Below, in pieces: positions 9,367 to 18,705 of a stretch of 64,000 nt of DNA. How positions within the stretch are numbered: the stretch's first letter is position 1; every line of letters starts with the position of its first letter. Both the position numbers and the translations under genes were made by a program. A model generated the notes under the pieces. It was given only the letters and a program-made list of their open reading frames with translations. It did not search any database and was not told the origin of the DNA. The stretch comes from Hydrogenophaga taeniospiralis CCUG 15921 (lineage in GTDB: Bacteria > Pseudomonadota > Gammaproteobacteria > Burkholderiales > Burkholderiaceae_C): NCBI RefSeq assembly GCF_001592305.1, contig NZ_BCWR01000019.1, positions 1 to 64,000 on the forward strand, written 5' to 3'.

Positions 9367-10632
9367 TCAGACGATGCCACGCCGTTGAAGTTCAGACAAG
9401 CGTTGCGGTGAATCGCCCAGCCAGTCGTTCAACACCTCGGCCGTGTGCTGGCCCAGCAGCGGTGGCGGTAGATCGTTGCGAACGGGGGTGGCGCTGAGTT
9501 TGAGCGGGCTTGCCACCAGGTCCAGCGTGTCGGCCAGCGGGTGCGCCCAGGTGTGGACCATGCCACGCGAGCGCACGTGTTCGTCGGCAAACACCTCGGC
9601 CAGGTTGTTGATCGGGCCGCAGGGCACCTTGGCCGCTTCAAGCGCGCCGAGCCAGTCGGCCTTGCCACGGGTCTTCATCAGCGACGCCAGCTCGGGCACC
9701 AGGGTGTCGCGGTGGCGCACGCGGTCCTGGTTGCGGGCGAAAAGCGCGTCGGCGGCCAGCTCGGGCCGACCGGCCACCTCGCAGAACTTGGCGAACTGGC
9801 CGTCGTTGCCCACGGCCAGGATGATGTGCTGTGGTGCGCCCTGGGCGTCGGGCGCCACCTCGAACACCTGGTACGGCACGATGTTGGCGTGCGCGTTGCC
9901 GGCGCGGCCCGGCACCTTGCCGTCTTCGCGGCCCCGCACCAGGTAGTTGGCGCCCAGGTTGGCCAGCATCGCCACCTGGGTGTCGAGCAGCGCCATGTCG
10001 ATGTGCTGTCCTTCGCCGGTGCGCTCGGCGTGGCGCAGCGCGGCCTGGATCGCCACGGTGGCGTACAGGCCGGTGAACAGGTCGGCCACGGCCACACCCA
10101 CCTTTTGCGGTCCGCCCCCGGGCAGGTCGTCGCGCTCGCCGGTCACGCTCATCAGGCCGCCCATGGCCTGGATCGCGAAGTCGTAGCCGGCGCGGTCCTG
10201 GTAGGGGCCGGTCTGGCCAAAACCGGTGATCGAGCAGTAGACCAGCCGGGGGTTGATCGCCCGCAGTCGCTCGTAGTCCAGCCCATAGCGCGCCATGTCG
10301 CCGACCTTGTAGTTCTCGACGAACACGTCGGCCTTGGCCGCCAGTTCGCGGATCAGGGCCTGGCCTTCGGGCTGGGCGATGTCGCAGGTGATGGAGCGCT
10401 TGTTGCGGTTGGCGCCCAGGTAGTAGGCGGCCTCGGCGGTGTCGGCACCGTCGTGCCCGCGCAGAAACGGCGGACCCCAGCCACGCGTGTCGTCGCCGCC
10501 GGGGTGTTGGGGGCCAGGCGGGCGCTCCACCTTCACCACATCGGCGCCCAGATCGGCCAGCGTTTGCGTGCACCAGGGGCCGGCGAGCACGCGCGACAAA
10601 TCAAGTATGCGGATACCATCCAGAGCGTTCAT
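9367..10632 (-). CDS. CaiB/BaiF family (type III) CoA transferase
   Basis: Transfers CoA between carboxylic acids through an aspartyl-CoA intermediate. The 421-residue product begins with the family signature LDGIRILDLSRVLAGPWCTQ. It also has ADVVKVERPPG and, further in, FVENYKVGDMARYGLDYERL plus the GYDFAIQAMGG region, where the catalytic Asp lies. Length is typical. ATG 10632 is preceded only by GGCGAA. The substrate cannot be deduced; formyl-, succinyl- and benzylsuccinyl-CoA transferases all look like this. Confidence 0.92.
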   Translation of the reverse strand: MNALDGIRILDLSRVLAGPWCTQTLADLGADVVKVERPPGPQHPGGDDTRGWGPPFLRGHDGADTAEAAYYLGANRNKRSITCDIAQPEGQALIRELAAKADVFVENYKVGDMARYGLDYERLRAINPRLVYCSITGFGQTGPYQDRAGYDFAIQAMGGLMSVTGERDDLPGGGPQKVGVAVADLFTGLYATVAIQAALRHAERTGEGQHIDMALLDTQVAMLANLGANYLVRGREDGKVPGRAGNAHANIVPYQVFEVAPDAQGAPQHIILAVGNDGQFAKFCEVAGRPELAADALFARNQDRVRHRDTLVPELASLMKTRGKADWLGALEAAKVPCGPINNLAEVFADEHVRSRGMVHTWAHPLADTLDLVASPLKLSATPVRNDLPPPLLGQHTAEVLNDWLGDSPQRLSELQRRGIV

Positions 10633-10701
10633 TTCGCCATTGTGCGCGACCCGGCCTGCGCCGGCCGTCGCCGACGCAAGGCCGACTTCCGCTGGAATCC
10701 C

Positions 10702-11265
10702 ATGCTGCTCCCTGTCCTGGCCGGTGTGCGTCGCGCGTGCCGTCGTCTGCCCCGTGTCGCCGGCCTGGCCGTGCTGGCTTTGTGTGCCTGCAGCCCCACG
10801 TTCAACTGGCGCGAATTGCGCCCTGAGGGCTCGCCCTTGCTGGCCCTCATGCCCTGCAAGCCCGAGAGCGCCGTGCGCGCCGTGCCGCTGGGTGGCGCGC
10901 CGACCGAGCTGCACATGCACAGCTGCGACACCGGCGGCCTGACCTTTGCCGTGGCTTGGGCCGACATGGGCGAGGGGGCCCATGTACCCGAGGCACTGGC
11001 GCAGTGGCGCGTGGCCACGCTGGCCTCGATGCGGGTGGACCCGGCACTCGCGGATGCGCCGCAGACGCAGTGGAGTGCTGCGGTGCCGGGGGCCGAGCGC
11101 GTGCAGGGGCTGGTGGCGGCTGGCACCGGCCACGACGGTCGGGTGGTGCACGCGCGGGCCCTGTATTTCGCGCGTGGGGCGCAGCTGTACCAGGCAGCGG
11201 TGTACGGCCCGACCCTGCCCGACGCCGTGGTCGACACCTTTTTCGAAGGGCTGCGCTTGCCGTGA
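10702..11265 (+). CDS. Putative lipoprotein, unknown function
   Basis: A 187-residue protein with a basic N-terminus, a hydrophobic stretch and a lipobox-like LCAC-S at about 26-30. The rest is a soluble domain with two Cys (MPCKPES and HSCDTGG) that could form a disulfide. I recognise no family. Its stop overlaps the GTG start of the following MFS gene (GTGA), so the two are coupled. Divergent from the CoA transferase. Confidence 0.7.
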   Translation: MLLPVLAGVRRACRRLPRVAGLAVLALCACSPTFNWRELRPEGSPLLALMPCKPESAVRAVPLGGAPTELHMHSCDTGGLTFAVAWADMGEGAHVPEALAQWRVATLASMRVDPALADAPQTQWSAAVPGAERVQGLVAAGTGHDGRVVHARALYFARGAQLYQAAVYGPTLPDAVVDTFFEGLRLP

Positions 11266-12623
11266 AGCCACCGATCGAGCCAGACGTCGCCACCCCGCCG
11301 CACCGAGAGCCCGGGCCGGTGCGCTACCTGGCCACACCGCACGGTGTACCCCCATTGACCGCGCCGGATGTGTTGGGCGCGCGGGCGGCGGTGCTGGTGT
11401 TTCTCGCATTCGCGCTGGCCTACTTTCTTTCAGCGCTGGTGCGCGCGGTCACGGCCACGCTGTCACCCATCCTGAGCGTCGAACTCGCCCTGCAGGCCAG
11501 CGACCTGGGACTGCTGGCGGGCGGCTACTTTCTCGGTTTCGCGCTGACCCAGCTGCCGCTGGGCAACTGGCTGGACCGCCACGGACCGCGGCGGGTGATC
11601 CTGGGCTTTTTGGGCGTGGCGGTGCTGGGCTGCGTGGCGTTTGCGCTGGCCACCGGTTTTTCGGGCCTGCTGGCCGCGCGCGTGCTCACCGGCATGGGCG
11701 TGAGTGCCTGCCTGATGGCGCCGCTCACCGGCTACCGCCGCTGGCTCACACCCGCGACGCAGATGCGCACCAACTCCTGGATGCTCATGACCGGTTCGCT
11801 GGGCATGGTGGCGGCCACGCTGCCGGTGCAATGGTTGCTGCCGCTGACCGGCTGGCGTGGCCTGTTCTGGGCACTGGCGGCGCTGTTCGTGCTGGCCATG
11901 ACCGGCATTGCGCTGGCGGTGCCTGCGTGGCGCAAGGCCGCCACCCTGTCGACACCGGAGGGGCCACGCGAGGCCGGCACGCCAGCGGGTTATGGCCTGG
12001 TCTGGCGCCATCCCTACTTCCAGCAGATGGTGCCGATCGGCTTCTTCAACTACGGCGGCATGGTGGCCGTGCAAACGCTCTGGGCCGGCCCCTGGATGGT
12101 CAAGGTTGCGGGCTATTCGCCCCAGCAGTCGGCGGCCGGCCTGTTCGGCATCAACCTGTCCATGCTTTGTGCGTTCTGGCTCTGGGGCATGATCAACCCG
12201 GGTCTGGCGCGGCGTGGCCTGCGCGCCGAGCGGCTGATCGCCTGGGGCTTGCCGCTGAGCCTGTGCGTGTTGCTGAGCATCGTCTGGCTGGGGGCCGGCG
12301 CGGGTTGGCTGCTGTGGGCGCTGTTTTGTGTCTGCAGCACCTTTGTGGCGCTGTCGCAGCCGGCGGTGGCGCTGGCGCTGCCGGCCGAAGCGGCCGGGCG
12401 GGCGCTCTCGGCCTACAACCTGATCATTTTCGCGGGGGTGTTCACCGTGCAATGGGGCGTGGGCTTGGCGATCGACGCGCTGGCCGTGTTCGGCTGGAGC
12501 GAACCCGACCGCTACCGGGGCGCGGTGGGCGTGTTCCTGGGGTGTTGCGTGCTGGCCTATCTGGCCTTTTTGCGCTTGTTGCTTCGTGCCCGAAGGCGTG
12601 GCGCGCTGCCCCAACACCGCTAA
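11262..12623 (+). CDS. MFS transporter
   Basis: Integral membrane transporter with about 12 hydrophobic helices in 453 residues. The loop 2-3 signature of the superfamily is present as GNWLDRHGPRRVI at about 103-115. The start is GTG 11262, overlapping the stop of the lipoprotein gene as GTGA; an in-frame extension further upstream would run through that gene in another frame. The substrate is unknown. The downstream PTS genes begin 12 bases after its stop, possibly in the same transcript. Confidence 0.88.
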   Translation: MKPPIEPDVATPPHREPGPVRYLATPHGVPPLTAPDVLGARAAVLVFLAFALAYFLSALVRAVTATLSPILSVELALQASDLGLLAGGYFLGFALTQLPLGNWLDRHGPRRVILGFLGVAVLGCVAFALATGFSGLLAARVLTGMGVSACLMAPLTGYRRWLTPATQMRTNSWMLMTGSLGMVAATLPVQWLLPLTGWRGLFWALAALFVLAMTGIALAVPAWRKAATLSTPEGPREAGTPAGYGLVWRHPYFQQMVPIGFFNYGGMVAVQTLWAGPWMVKVAGYSPQQSAAGLFGINLSMLCAFWLWGMINPGLARRGLRAERLIAWGLPLSLCVLLSIVWLGAGAGWLLWALFCVCSTFVALSQPAVALALPAEAAGRALSAYNLIIFAGVFTVQWGVGLAIDALAVFGWSEPDRYRGAVGVFLGCCVLAYLAFLRLLLRARRRGALPQHR

Positions 12624-12634
12624 ACTGCTCTGCT

Positions 12635-13081
12635 ATGAACGGCATCCTCATCATTGCACACGCCCCGCTGGCTTCGGCCTTGCGCCAATGCGTGCTGCAC
12701 GTGTTCCCCGACAGCGCGAACGCGGTGTCGGCGCTGGATGTCCAACCCAATGTACCGCCCGAAGAATCGCTGGCCCAGTCGCGCGCGCTGATGCGCCAGC
12801 TCGGCCTGCCCAACACCCTGGTCGTGACCGACGTGTTCGGCGCCACGCCCTGCAACGTGGCGCAGAGGCTGGTCGACGGCGTGAGCTCCAAGCTCATCAC
12901 CGGCGTCAACCTGCCCATGCTGCTGCGTACCGTGTCCTACCGCCACGAGTCGCTCGATGCGCTCGTTTCGCGCGCCATGATCGGCGCCACGCAGGGTGTC
13001 ATCCAGGTGGCGGTGACCGCTCCCCAGAACCAGGCCCGAAGAGCCACCCATGATCAAGACCACCGTGACCATCAGCAATAA
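12635..13081 (+). CDS. PTS EIIA component, mannose/fructose family
   Basis: Phosphoacceptor of the phosphotransferase system. The 148-residue product starts NGILIIAHAPLASAL with the phosphorylated His at 9 and contains VVTDVFGATPCNVAQ and the GVNLPMLLR stretch of the ManX fold. No EIIB, EIIC or EIID gene is nearby, so it is probably regulatory rather than sugar-importing. Its last 32 bases overlap the start of ptsH in a different frame. Confidence 0.93.
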   Translation: MNGILIIAHAPLASALRQCVLHVFPDSANAVSALDVQPNVPPEESLAQSRALMRQLGLPNTLVVTDVFGATPCNVAQRLVDGVSSKLITGVNLPMLLRTVSYRHESLDALVSRAMIGATQGVIQVAVTAPQNQARRATHDQDHRDHQQ

Positions 13082-13319
13082 GCTCGGGCTGCACGCACGC
13101 GCCTCGGCCAAACTCACCAAACTCGCGGCCAGCTTCGCCAGCGAAGTGTGGATGTCGCGCGGCGAGCGCCGTGTCAACGCCAAGAGCATCATGGGCGTCA
13201 TGATGCTGGCCGCCGGCCTGGGCAGCACGGTTGAGATCGAGACCATCGGCAGCGACGAGCAGGTGGCCATGGACGCGCTGGTGGCGCTGGTGAACGACAG
13301 GTTCGGCGAAGGAGAGTGA
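13050..13319 (+). CDS. ptsH: Phosphocarrier protein HPr
   Basis: Shuttles phosphate from EI to EIIA. The 89-residue product has the His phosphorylation site at 15 (KLGLHARASAKL) and the regulatory Ser-46 motif VNAKSIMGVMML, the target of HPr kinase in organisms that have one. It begins inside the end of the EIIA gene (32-base overlap), so translation is tightly linked, and ends four bases before ptsI. Confidence 0.96.
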   Translation: MIKTTVTISNKLGLHARASAKLTKLAASFASEVWMSRGERRVNAKSIMGVMMLAAGLGSTVEIETIGSDEQVAMDALVALVNDRFGEGE

Positions 13320-13323
13320 GCGC

Positions 13324-15090
13324 ATGAGCTTCACGGTCCACGGCCAGGCGGTCTCCCGGGGCATCGCCATCGGGCGGGCCGTCATCGTCGCCTCCAGCCG
13401 CGTGGATGTGGCGCACTACTTCGTCACGGCCGACCAGACCACCGCCGAAATCGAGCGACTGCGCCAGGCGCGCAACGCGGTGATGGAAGAGATCGTGCGT
13501 GTGCAGCAAGGTTTGGGTGAGCTCGGTTCCAACGACGCCCATCCCGAACTCAGCGCCTTGCTCGACGTGCATCTGATGCTGCTGCAGGACGAGCAGCTCA
13601 TCAGCGGCGTCAAGCACTGGATCGTGGACCGGCACTACAACGCCGAGTGGGCACTGACGACCCAGCTGGAGGTGATCGCGCGCCAGTTCGACGAGATGGA
13701 AGACCCCTATCTGCGCGAGCGCAAGGCCGACCTGGAGCAGGTGGTCGAGCGCATGCTGCGGTTCATGCGTGGCGTGGCCTCGCCCATCATGGCGCCGGTA
13801 CGGACCGAGGCCCGGCGCGATGCCGCGCACGACAGCGTGGTCGATGTGCCCCTGGTGCTGATCGCACACGACCTCTCGCCCGCCGACATGCTGCAGTTCA
13901 AGCAGAGCGTGTTCGCCGGCTTCGTGACCGACGTCGGGGGCAAGACCAGCCACACCGCCATCGTCGCGCGCAGCATGGACATCCCGGCGGTGGTCGGCGC
14001 GCGTTCGGCCAGCCACCTGGTCGAGCAGGACGACTGGGTCATCATCGACGGCGACGCCGGCGTGGTGCTGGTGGATCCTTCGCCCGTTCTGCTGGCCGAA
14101 TACGGCTTCAAGCAGCGCCAGGGCGAGGTCGAGCGCGAGCGCCTCTCGCGCCTGAAGAACACCCCGGCCGTCACGCTCGACGGCCAGCGGATCGAACTGC
14201 AGGCCAATATCGAGCAACCCGACGATGCGGTGGCTGCCCTCAAGGCCGGCGCCGTGGGCGTGGGCCTGTTCCGCACCGAATTCCTGTTCATGGGCCGCAA
14301 TGGCAAACTGCCCGACGAGGAAGAGCAGTACCAGGCCTACCGCCGCGCGGTCGAAGGCATGCAGGGCCTGCCGGTGACCATCCGCACGGTGGACGTGGGG
14401 GCCGACAAACCGCTGGACCGCACGCCGGTGCGCGCGGGCGAAGACCACCTCAACCCCGCGCTGGGTCTGCGCGCCATCCGCTGGAGCCTGGCCGACCCGG
14501 CGATGTTCCTCGCCCAGTTGCGCGCCATCCTGCGCGCGGCCGCGCACGGCTCGGTCAACCTGCTCATTCCCATGCTGGCCCACGCCAGCGAGATCCGCCA
14601 GACCCTGGTGCTGGTGGACCGGGCGCGCGAGCAGCTCAACACCCGCGGTCAGGTCTACGGCCCGGTGCGGCTGGGCGCGATGATCGAAATCCCCGCGGCG
14701 GCGCTGACCATCCCGCTGTTCCTGCGGCACTTCGACTTCCTGTCCATCGGCACCAACGACCTGATCCAGTACACCCTGGCGATCGACCGCGCCGACGAGG
14801 CCGTCGCCCATCTCTACGACCCGGTGCATCCGGCCGTGCTGCAACTGCTCGCGAGCACGATTGCGCAGTGCCGGGCGCAGGGCAAGGGGGTGAGCGTGTG
14901 CGGCGAAATGGCCGGTGACGTGACCATGACGCGTCTGCTGCTCGGGCTGGGTCTGCGCACGTTTTCCATGCATCCATCCCAGATTCTGGCGGTCAAGCAA
15001 CAGATCCTGCGCAGCGACACCGCACGGCTGCAGGTCTGGGCGCAAAGCGTGCTGGTCGCCGAGGACCCGGCGGCCCTGATGGCCGACTGA
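13324..15090 (+). CDS. ptsI: PTS enzyme I (phosphoenolpyruvate-protein phosphotransferase)
   Basis: Autophosphorylates from PEP and passes the phosphate to HPr. At 588 residues it is close to the usual 575. The active-site His is at 210 in VGGKTSHTAIVARSMD. Arg and Glu residues of the PEP site lie in FRTEFLFMGR and IRTVDVGADKP, and the C-terminal SVCGEMAGD carries the conserved Cys. It forms an EIIA-HPr-EI operon like the carbon-storage or regulatory PTS of other betaproteobacteria. Confidence 0.97.
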   Translation: MSFTVHGQAVSRGIAIGRAVIVASSRVDVAHYFVTADQTTAEIERLRQARNAVMEEIVRVQQGLGELGSNDAHPELSALLDVHLMLLQDEQLISGVKHWIVDRHYNAEWALTTQLEVIARQFDEMEDPYLRERKADLEQVVERMLRFMRGVASPIMAPVRTEARRDAAHDSVVDVPLVLIAHDLSPADMLQFKQSVFAGFVTDVGGKTSHTAIVARSMDIPAVVGARSASHLVEQDDWVIIDGDAGVVLVDPSPVLLAEYGFKQRQGEVERERLSRLKNTPAVTLDGQRIELQANIEQPDDAVAALKAGAVGVGLFRTEFLFMGRNGKLPDEEEQYQAYRRAVEGMQGLPVTIRTVDVGADKPLDRTPVRAGEDHLNPALGLRAIRWSLADPAMFLAQLRAILRAAAHGSVNLLIPMLAHASEIRQTLVLVDRAREQLNTRGQVYGPVRLGAMIEIPAAALTIPLFLRHFDFLSIGTNDLIQYTLAIDRADEAVAHLYDPVHPAVLQLLASTIAQCRAQGKGVSVCGEMAGDVTMTRLLLGLGLRTFSMHPSQILAVKQQILRSDTARLQVWAQSVLVAEDPAALMAD

Positions 15091-15119
15091 GCGGCACAGA
15101 AGCCGAGGGCACCCGCGCC

Positions 15120-15542
15120 ATGCTGCTGCGCATCCACCACGCCGCGATCATCTGCGCTGACTACGAGCGGTCCCGGCGCTTCTATACCGAGGTGCTGGGC
15201 CTGCGCGTGCTCGCTGAGCACTACCGCGAGCCGCGCCAGAGCTGGAAGCTTGATCTGGCCCTGGCCGACGGCTCGCAGATCGAGCTGTTTTCGTTCCCGA
15301 ACCCGCCGCCAAGACCGTCTTTCCCGGAAGCGCAGGGCCTGCGGCATCTGGCCTTTGAGGTAGACGATGTGGCGCAGTGCAAGCAGGGGCTGGAAGCGAT
15401 GGGGGTGGCGGTGGAACCGGTGCGTGTGGACGAATACACCGGCCGGCGTTTCGTGTTTTTCTCTGACCCCGATGGCTTGCCTCTGGAGCTGTACGAAGCA
15501 GCCCAGGGCGAAGAGGTGGCTGGTGGGTCTGAGATGGGCTAA
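15120..15542 (+). CDS. VOC family protein (YaeR/GloA2-like)
   Basis: Small vicinal-oxygen-chelate metalloprotein. The 140-residue product shows the paired betaalphabetabetabeta modules with likely metal ligands His 6/7 (RIHHAAIICADYERS), Glu in QIELFSF, His in LRHLAFEVDD and Glu in LPLELYEA. The start IHHAAIICADYERSRRFYTEVLG closely follows the E. coli YaeR pattern. It lies 29 bases after ptsI and is convergent with the glycan module. The true substrate is unknown. Confidence 0.88.
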   Translation: MLLRIHHAAIICADYERSRRFYTEVLGLRVLAEHYREPRQSWKLDLALADGSQIELFSFPNPPPRPSFPEAQGLRHLAFEVDDVAQCKQGLEAMGVAVEPVRVDEYTGRRFVFFSDPDGLPLELYEAAQGEEVAGGSEMG

Positions 15543-15598
15543 AGCGCCGACGACAGGCACGACGGTCCGCCAGTTGTCGCAGGGCGCTGCGCGGAATG

Positions 15599-16798
15599 TC
15601 AGGATTCCGAGCGTGCGGTCATTGCCGCTGCCACCGTCGCGTGCCTCAACGCCATGGGAAGGATGTCGACGATCCGGTTGATTTCCCCCTCGTTCAGTGC
15701 CGGATACAGCGGCAGGGCCAGCGAACATTGCGCCAGGCGCTCGCTGTGTGGCAGCGAAGCGCCGCCGTGCACCGCGGCCAGCGCACGGTGGCGGTGCAGC
15801 GGTATCGAGTAGTAGACCCGGGTCGCGATGCCTTCCTGGGCCAGTGCGTCCGCCAGGGCATCGCGATGCACACCGGAGTCGAGCGTCACGACGAAGTAGT
15901 TCCACGCATGCCCCACGTGGTCGGGCGGCAGTGTCAGCCCCGGCACCGCGGCCCAGGCTGCGAGATAGCGCGAGGCGATCCGGCGGCGTCGCGCGAGTGC
16001 CTCGGGAAACGTCTCCAGCGCGATCTGCAGCAGGGCTGCCTGCAGTTCGTCCATGCGACTGTTGCGACCCAGGCACAGGTGTTCGTTGGCCTCGTGACCG
16101 TGGTTGCGAAGCAGGCGGGCCTGTCGCGCGTGCCGTGCGTCGGCAAACGCCAACGCACCCGCGTCCCCCGCGGCTCCCAGTGTTTTGGTGGGGTAGAAGC
16201 TCATCGCTGCCGCATCGCCCCAGGTGCCGGCCATGCGGGCCGGTTCGCCCGGTGCGGCGCAACTGGCGCCCAGGCACTGCGCGATGTCCTCGACCAGCCA
16301 CAGCCGGTGCATGCGGCAGTAGGCGGCAAGCGCGGGCAGGCCCGAGGCGTCGCCGAACAGGCCGACCGCGAGCACGGCACGGGTACGCCCGCCATGGGCC
16401 GCGCGGTGCGCTTCCAGCGACGGCAAGAAGCCGCCCGCGCCACAGTCCACGAACACCGGTTGAGCGCCGGCGGCGAGCACGGCTTCGGCGCATGCCACGA
16501 AGGTGTAGGCGGGCAGCATGACTTCATCGTCGGCCCGGCCACCGCCGAGCGTGCCGACACCGAGTGCGGCGAGCGCCAGGCACAAGGCATCGGAGCCGGA
16601 ACTGACGGCAACCACCTCGCGCGCGTCGAGCATCGCCGACAGCGACGCCTCGAAGGCGCGCACCTGCGGGCCGAGCACGTACACGCCGCTGCGCAGCACG
16701 TCCGCGCAGGCGCGGGTCATGCGCGCGGCCAGGTCGGGATCGTCGCAGAGCGGCGACAGGAAGAAGGGGATGGCGGCTCTCGCGGTGTAGGGTGTCAT
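15599..16798 (-). CDS. DegT/DnrJ/EryC1/StrS family sugar aminotransferase
   Basis: PLP-dependent aminotransferase that typically converts a nucleotide keto-sugar to an amino sugar. The 399-residue product shows SSGSDALCLAL, the PLP-binding VEDIAQCLGA, and the Schiff-base Lys in SFYPTKTLGAAGDAGA. Later, RNSRMDELQAALL and RVYYSIPLHRH are diagnostic. Its ATG overlaps the stop of the upstream oxidoreductase gene as ATGA. It is last of six minus-strand genes; together with the Gfo/Idh enzyme it would make an amino-deoxy sugar. Confidence 0.93.
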   Translation of the reverse strand: MTPYTARAAIPFFLSPLCDDPDLAARMTRACADVLRSGVYVLGPQVRAFEASLSAMLDAREVVAVSSGSDALCLALAALGVGTLGGGRADDEVMLPAYTFVACAEAVLAAGAQPVFVDCGAGGFLPSLEAHRAAHGGRTRAVLAVGLFGDASGLPALAAYCRMHRLWLVEDIAQCLGASCAAPGEPARMAGTWGDAAAMSFYPTKTLGAAGDAGALAFADARHARQARLLRNHGHEANEHLCLGRNSRMDELQAALLQIALETFPEALARRRRIASRYLAAWAAVPGLTLPPDHVGHAWNYFVVTLDSGVHRDALADALAQEGIATRVYYSIPLHRHRALAAVHGGASLPHSERLAQCSLALPLYPALNEGEINRIVDILPMALRHATVAAAMTARSES

Positions 16799-17763
16799 GC
16801 GTCGAGGATGCGGCATGCGCGGACCACGGCGGCCAGCCCGTCGCCTCCCGTGGCGACGGCGCTGGCCTCGCCACGGATGGCCCGGCTGAACGCCACGTAT
16901 TGTCGGCACAGCGCGTCCATGTCGGCGTGGCGCCGGGCCTCGGGGCAGCGCAGATCGAGCGTCAGCGGACCGTCCTCTGCCTGCACCTGCATCACGGCTT
17001 CGGGCGCGGTGGCGCCAAACCCACTTTCGAAAACGGCCACCAGTCCACCGAGCTGCACACGCGCGCGCACCACGGTGGCGCTCACCCGGCGTTCGATCAG
17101 TTCCAGCGGAGCGTCGTTGGAGATGCCGCACAGCCAAGCCATGAGATCTATGTCGTGCACCATCAGGTCCAGCACGCTGTCCGTCGCGGCGCTTTGGCGC
17201 GAAGAGCTGCGCCGGAAATGCAGGAACGGGTCGCGTCGGCCCCGGTGACGTTGCGCGGCTTCTTGCAACGCGGCTCGGCGCGCGTCATGCAGCAACGGAT
17301 TGAAGCGCTCGATGTGGCCGGTGCACAGCATCACTCCCTGTTGACGCGCGGCACGCAACATGCGGATGCCATCGGCCGCTGTCAGGCACAACGGCTTCTC
17401 GACCAGCACATGGCAGCCACGCGCCATCAGCGCGATGGCCACCTCGGCATGTGCTGTGTCGCTGGTGGCGACGGTCGCCGATGCGATGTCCGGAGGCAAC
17501 TCGTCGACATGGCGCAGGAGCGGCAGCAAACCCAGGACGGGGTCCGGCGGCAGCGTTGCGGAGGGGTCGACCATGGCCCGAAGATGAAAGCCCGGCAGCC
17601 CGGCCAGCTTGCGTGCATGGGTACTGCCGAAGCGTCCCAGGCCGACGACCGCATGCGCCAGCGCGGTGGGGGCGGGAACCAAGGTGATGGCGGTCGCGGC
17701 ATCGGCTTCGTTGCCTCTGGAAATCGCCAGATCTTCATTGAATGAAAGGGGCGTGGAACTCAT
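16795..17763 (-). CDS. Gfo/Idh/MocA family oxidoreductase
   Basis: NAD(P)-dependent sugar dehydrogenase. The 322-residue product has a Rossmann motif shifted inward by about 35 extra N-terminal residues (HAVVGLGRFGSTHARKL), the family motif HVLVEKPLCLTAADG with its Lys-Pro, and LMVHDIDLMAW with a catalytic-type His and Asp. ATG 17763 is used; a GTG at 17784 is possible. Its stop overlaps the start of the aminotransferase gene. The pair matches the oxidoreductase-aminotransferase couples used for 3-amino or acetamido sugars. Confidence 0.9.
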   Translation of the reverse strand: MSSTPLSFNEDLAISRGNEADAATAITLVPAPTALAHAVVGLGRFGSTHARKLAGLPGFHLRAMVDPSATLPPDPVLGLLPLLRHVDELPPDIASATVATSDTAHAEVAIALMARGCHVLVEKPLCLTAADGIRMLRAARQQGVMLCTGHIERFNPLLHDARRAALQEAAQRHRGRRDPFLHFRRSSSRQSAATDSVLDLMVHDIDLMAWLCGISNDAPLELIERRVSATVVRARVQLGGLVAVFESGFGATAPEAVMQVQAEDGPLTLDLRCPEARRHADMDALCRQYVAFSRAIRGEASAVATGGDGLAAVVRACRILDA

Positions 17764-17808
17764 TGCCGAGGCGTCTGGTACCACCGGCGCGCGATGCCTG
17801 AGGCCGGA

Positions 17809-18705
17809 TCAGTGGTGGTTGTGCAGTTCATATCCCAGCTCGACAAGGAGGCCGCCCGCAACACGTTCGAAGTCCCGGACTTCTTCTTCGCTCAATTCTT
17901 CCCGCCAGGAACCGATGCGTTCAACGCCCGGTCGTTCCATTGTTCTGCGCTGCTGGCGCAGGCGCTGCGCATGGCTCGCGATGACCGTGCCATCCAGTGA
18001 GCGACGAGTCCGGTGTTCTTCCAGCCTCTGGGGTGCGCGCTCCTGGTGGTTCAGCAGCTGGTTCGACCAGGGCAGATCCAGGAAATCGCACAGTTGCCGC
18101 AATACGGCCTCCGGCCGCGCCACCAGATCTTCGTAGAAGATCTCGATGTAGTGGGTGCGGCCGAGGCCTGCGTTGCGGGCGGCCAGCACACGGTCCATCC
18201 AGGCACGCGCCAGGACTTCGGGTTCGTGGCCCGGCGAGAACCATTGCTGGCGCCATGACGCCACCACATCGCGGCCGTCGCGAATGAGATGGATGAACCG
18301 GGCCTCTGGCAACAGCGTGGCAATCGCGCCGATGTGCAGCGAATAGTCCGGCGTCTTTTCGCCCCAACGTGGCTTGCCGAAGCGTTGCGCGTAGAGCCGG
18401 TAAAAAGTCCGCAGTCCGTCAGCCACGGTGAAAGGTTCCAGGGCTTGCACGGCCTCGGCCAGTGCCTCGCGCGCGAGGCCGAAGTCCTCCCAGTTGGGGG
18501 CGTGGGGCGGATAGGCGGTGACCGTGTCGACAAAGCGTGCGCGAAGATCGTTCGTCGATCCGTTCAACGCCGAGGCGGCAACGACGAAACTCGTCTCGGG
18601 CGGGATCGCGAGGTCGGGATGGGCGTCGAGCATCAGCCGCAGCAGCGTCGTGCCCGAGCGAGGCGCGCCCACGATGATCGGCATGCGGAGATGGTGGTGG
18701 CTCAT
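17809..18705 (-). CDS. Sulfotransferase
   Basis: Transfers sulfate from PAPS to an acceptor, here probably a surface glycan. The 298-residue product has the 5'-phosphosulfate loop PIIVGAPRSGTTLLRLML near the start and the 3'-phosphate motif HLIRDGRDVVASW in the middle. A C-terminal region rich in Arg and Glu follows. Its ATG overlaps the stop of the APS kinase gene by four bases, which ties supply of PAPS directly to its use. Confidence 0.93.
   Translation of the reverse strand: MSHHHLRMPIIVGAPRSGTTLLRLMLDAHPDLAIPPETSFVVAASALNGSTNDLRARFVDTVTAYPPHAPNWEDFGLAREALAEAVQALEPFTVADGLRTFYRLYAQRFGKPRWGEKTPDYSLHIGAIATLLPEARFIHLIRDGRDVVASWRQQWFSPGHEPEVLARAWMDRVLAARNAGLGRTHYIEIFYEDLVARPEAVLRQLCDFLDLPWSNQLLNHQERAPQRLEEHRTRRSLDGTVIASHAQRLRQQRRTMERPGVERIGSWREELSEEEVRDFERVAGGLLVELGYELHNHH

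Noticed and set aside
13198..15045. 615-residue open frame antisense to ptsI
   Set aside because: Shadow of a clear ptsI gene; no domain or start signal.
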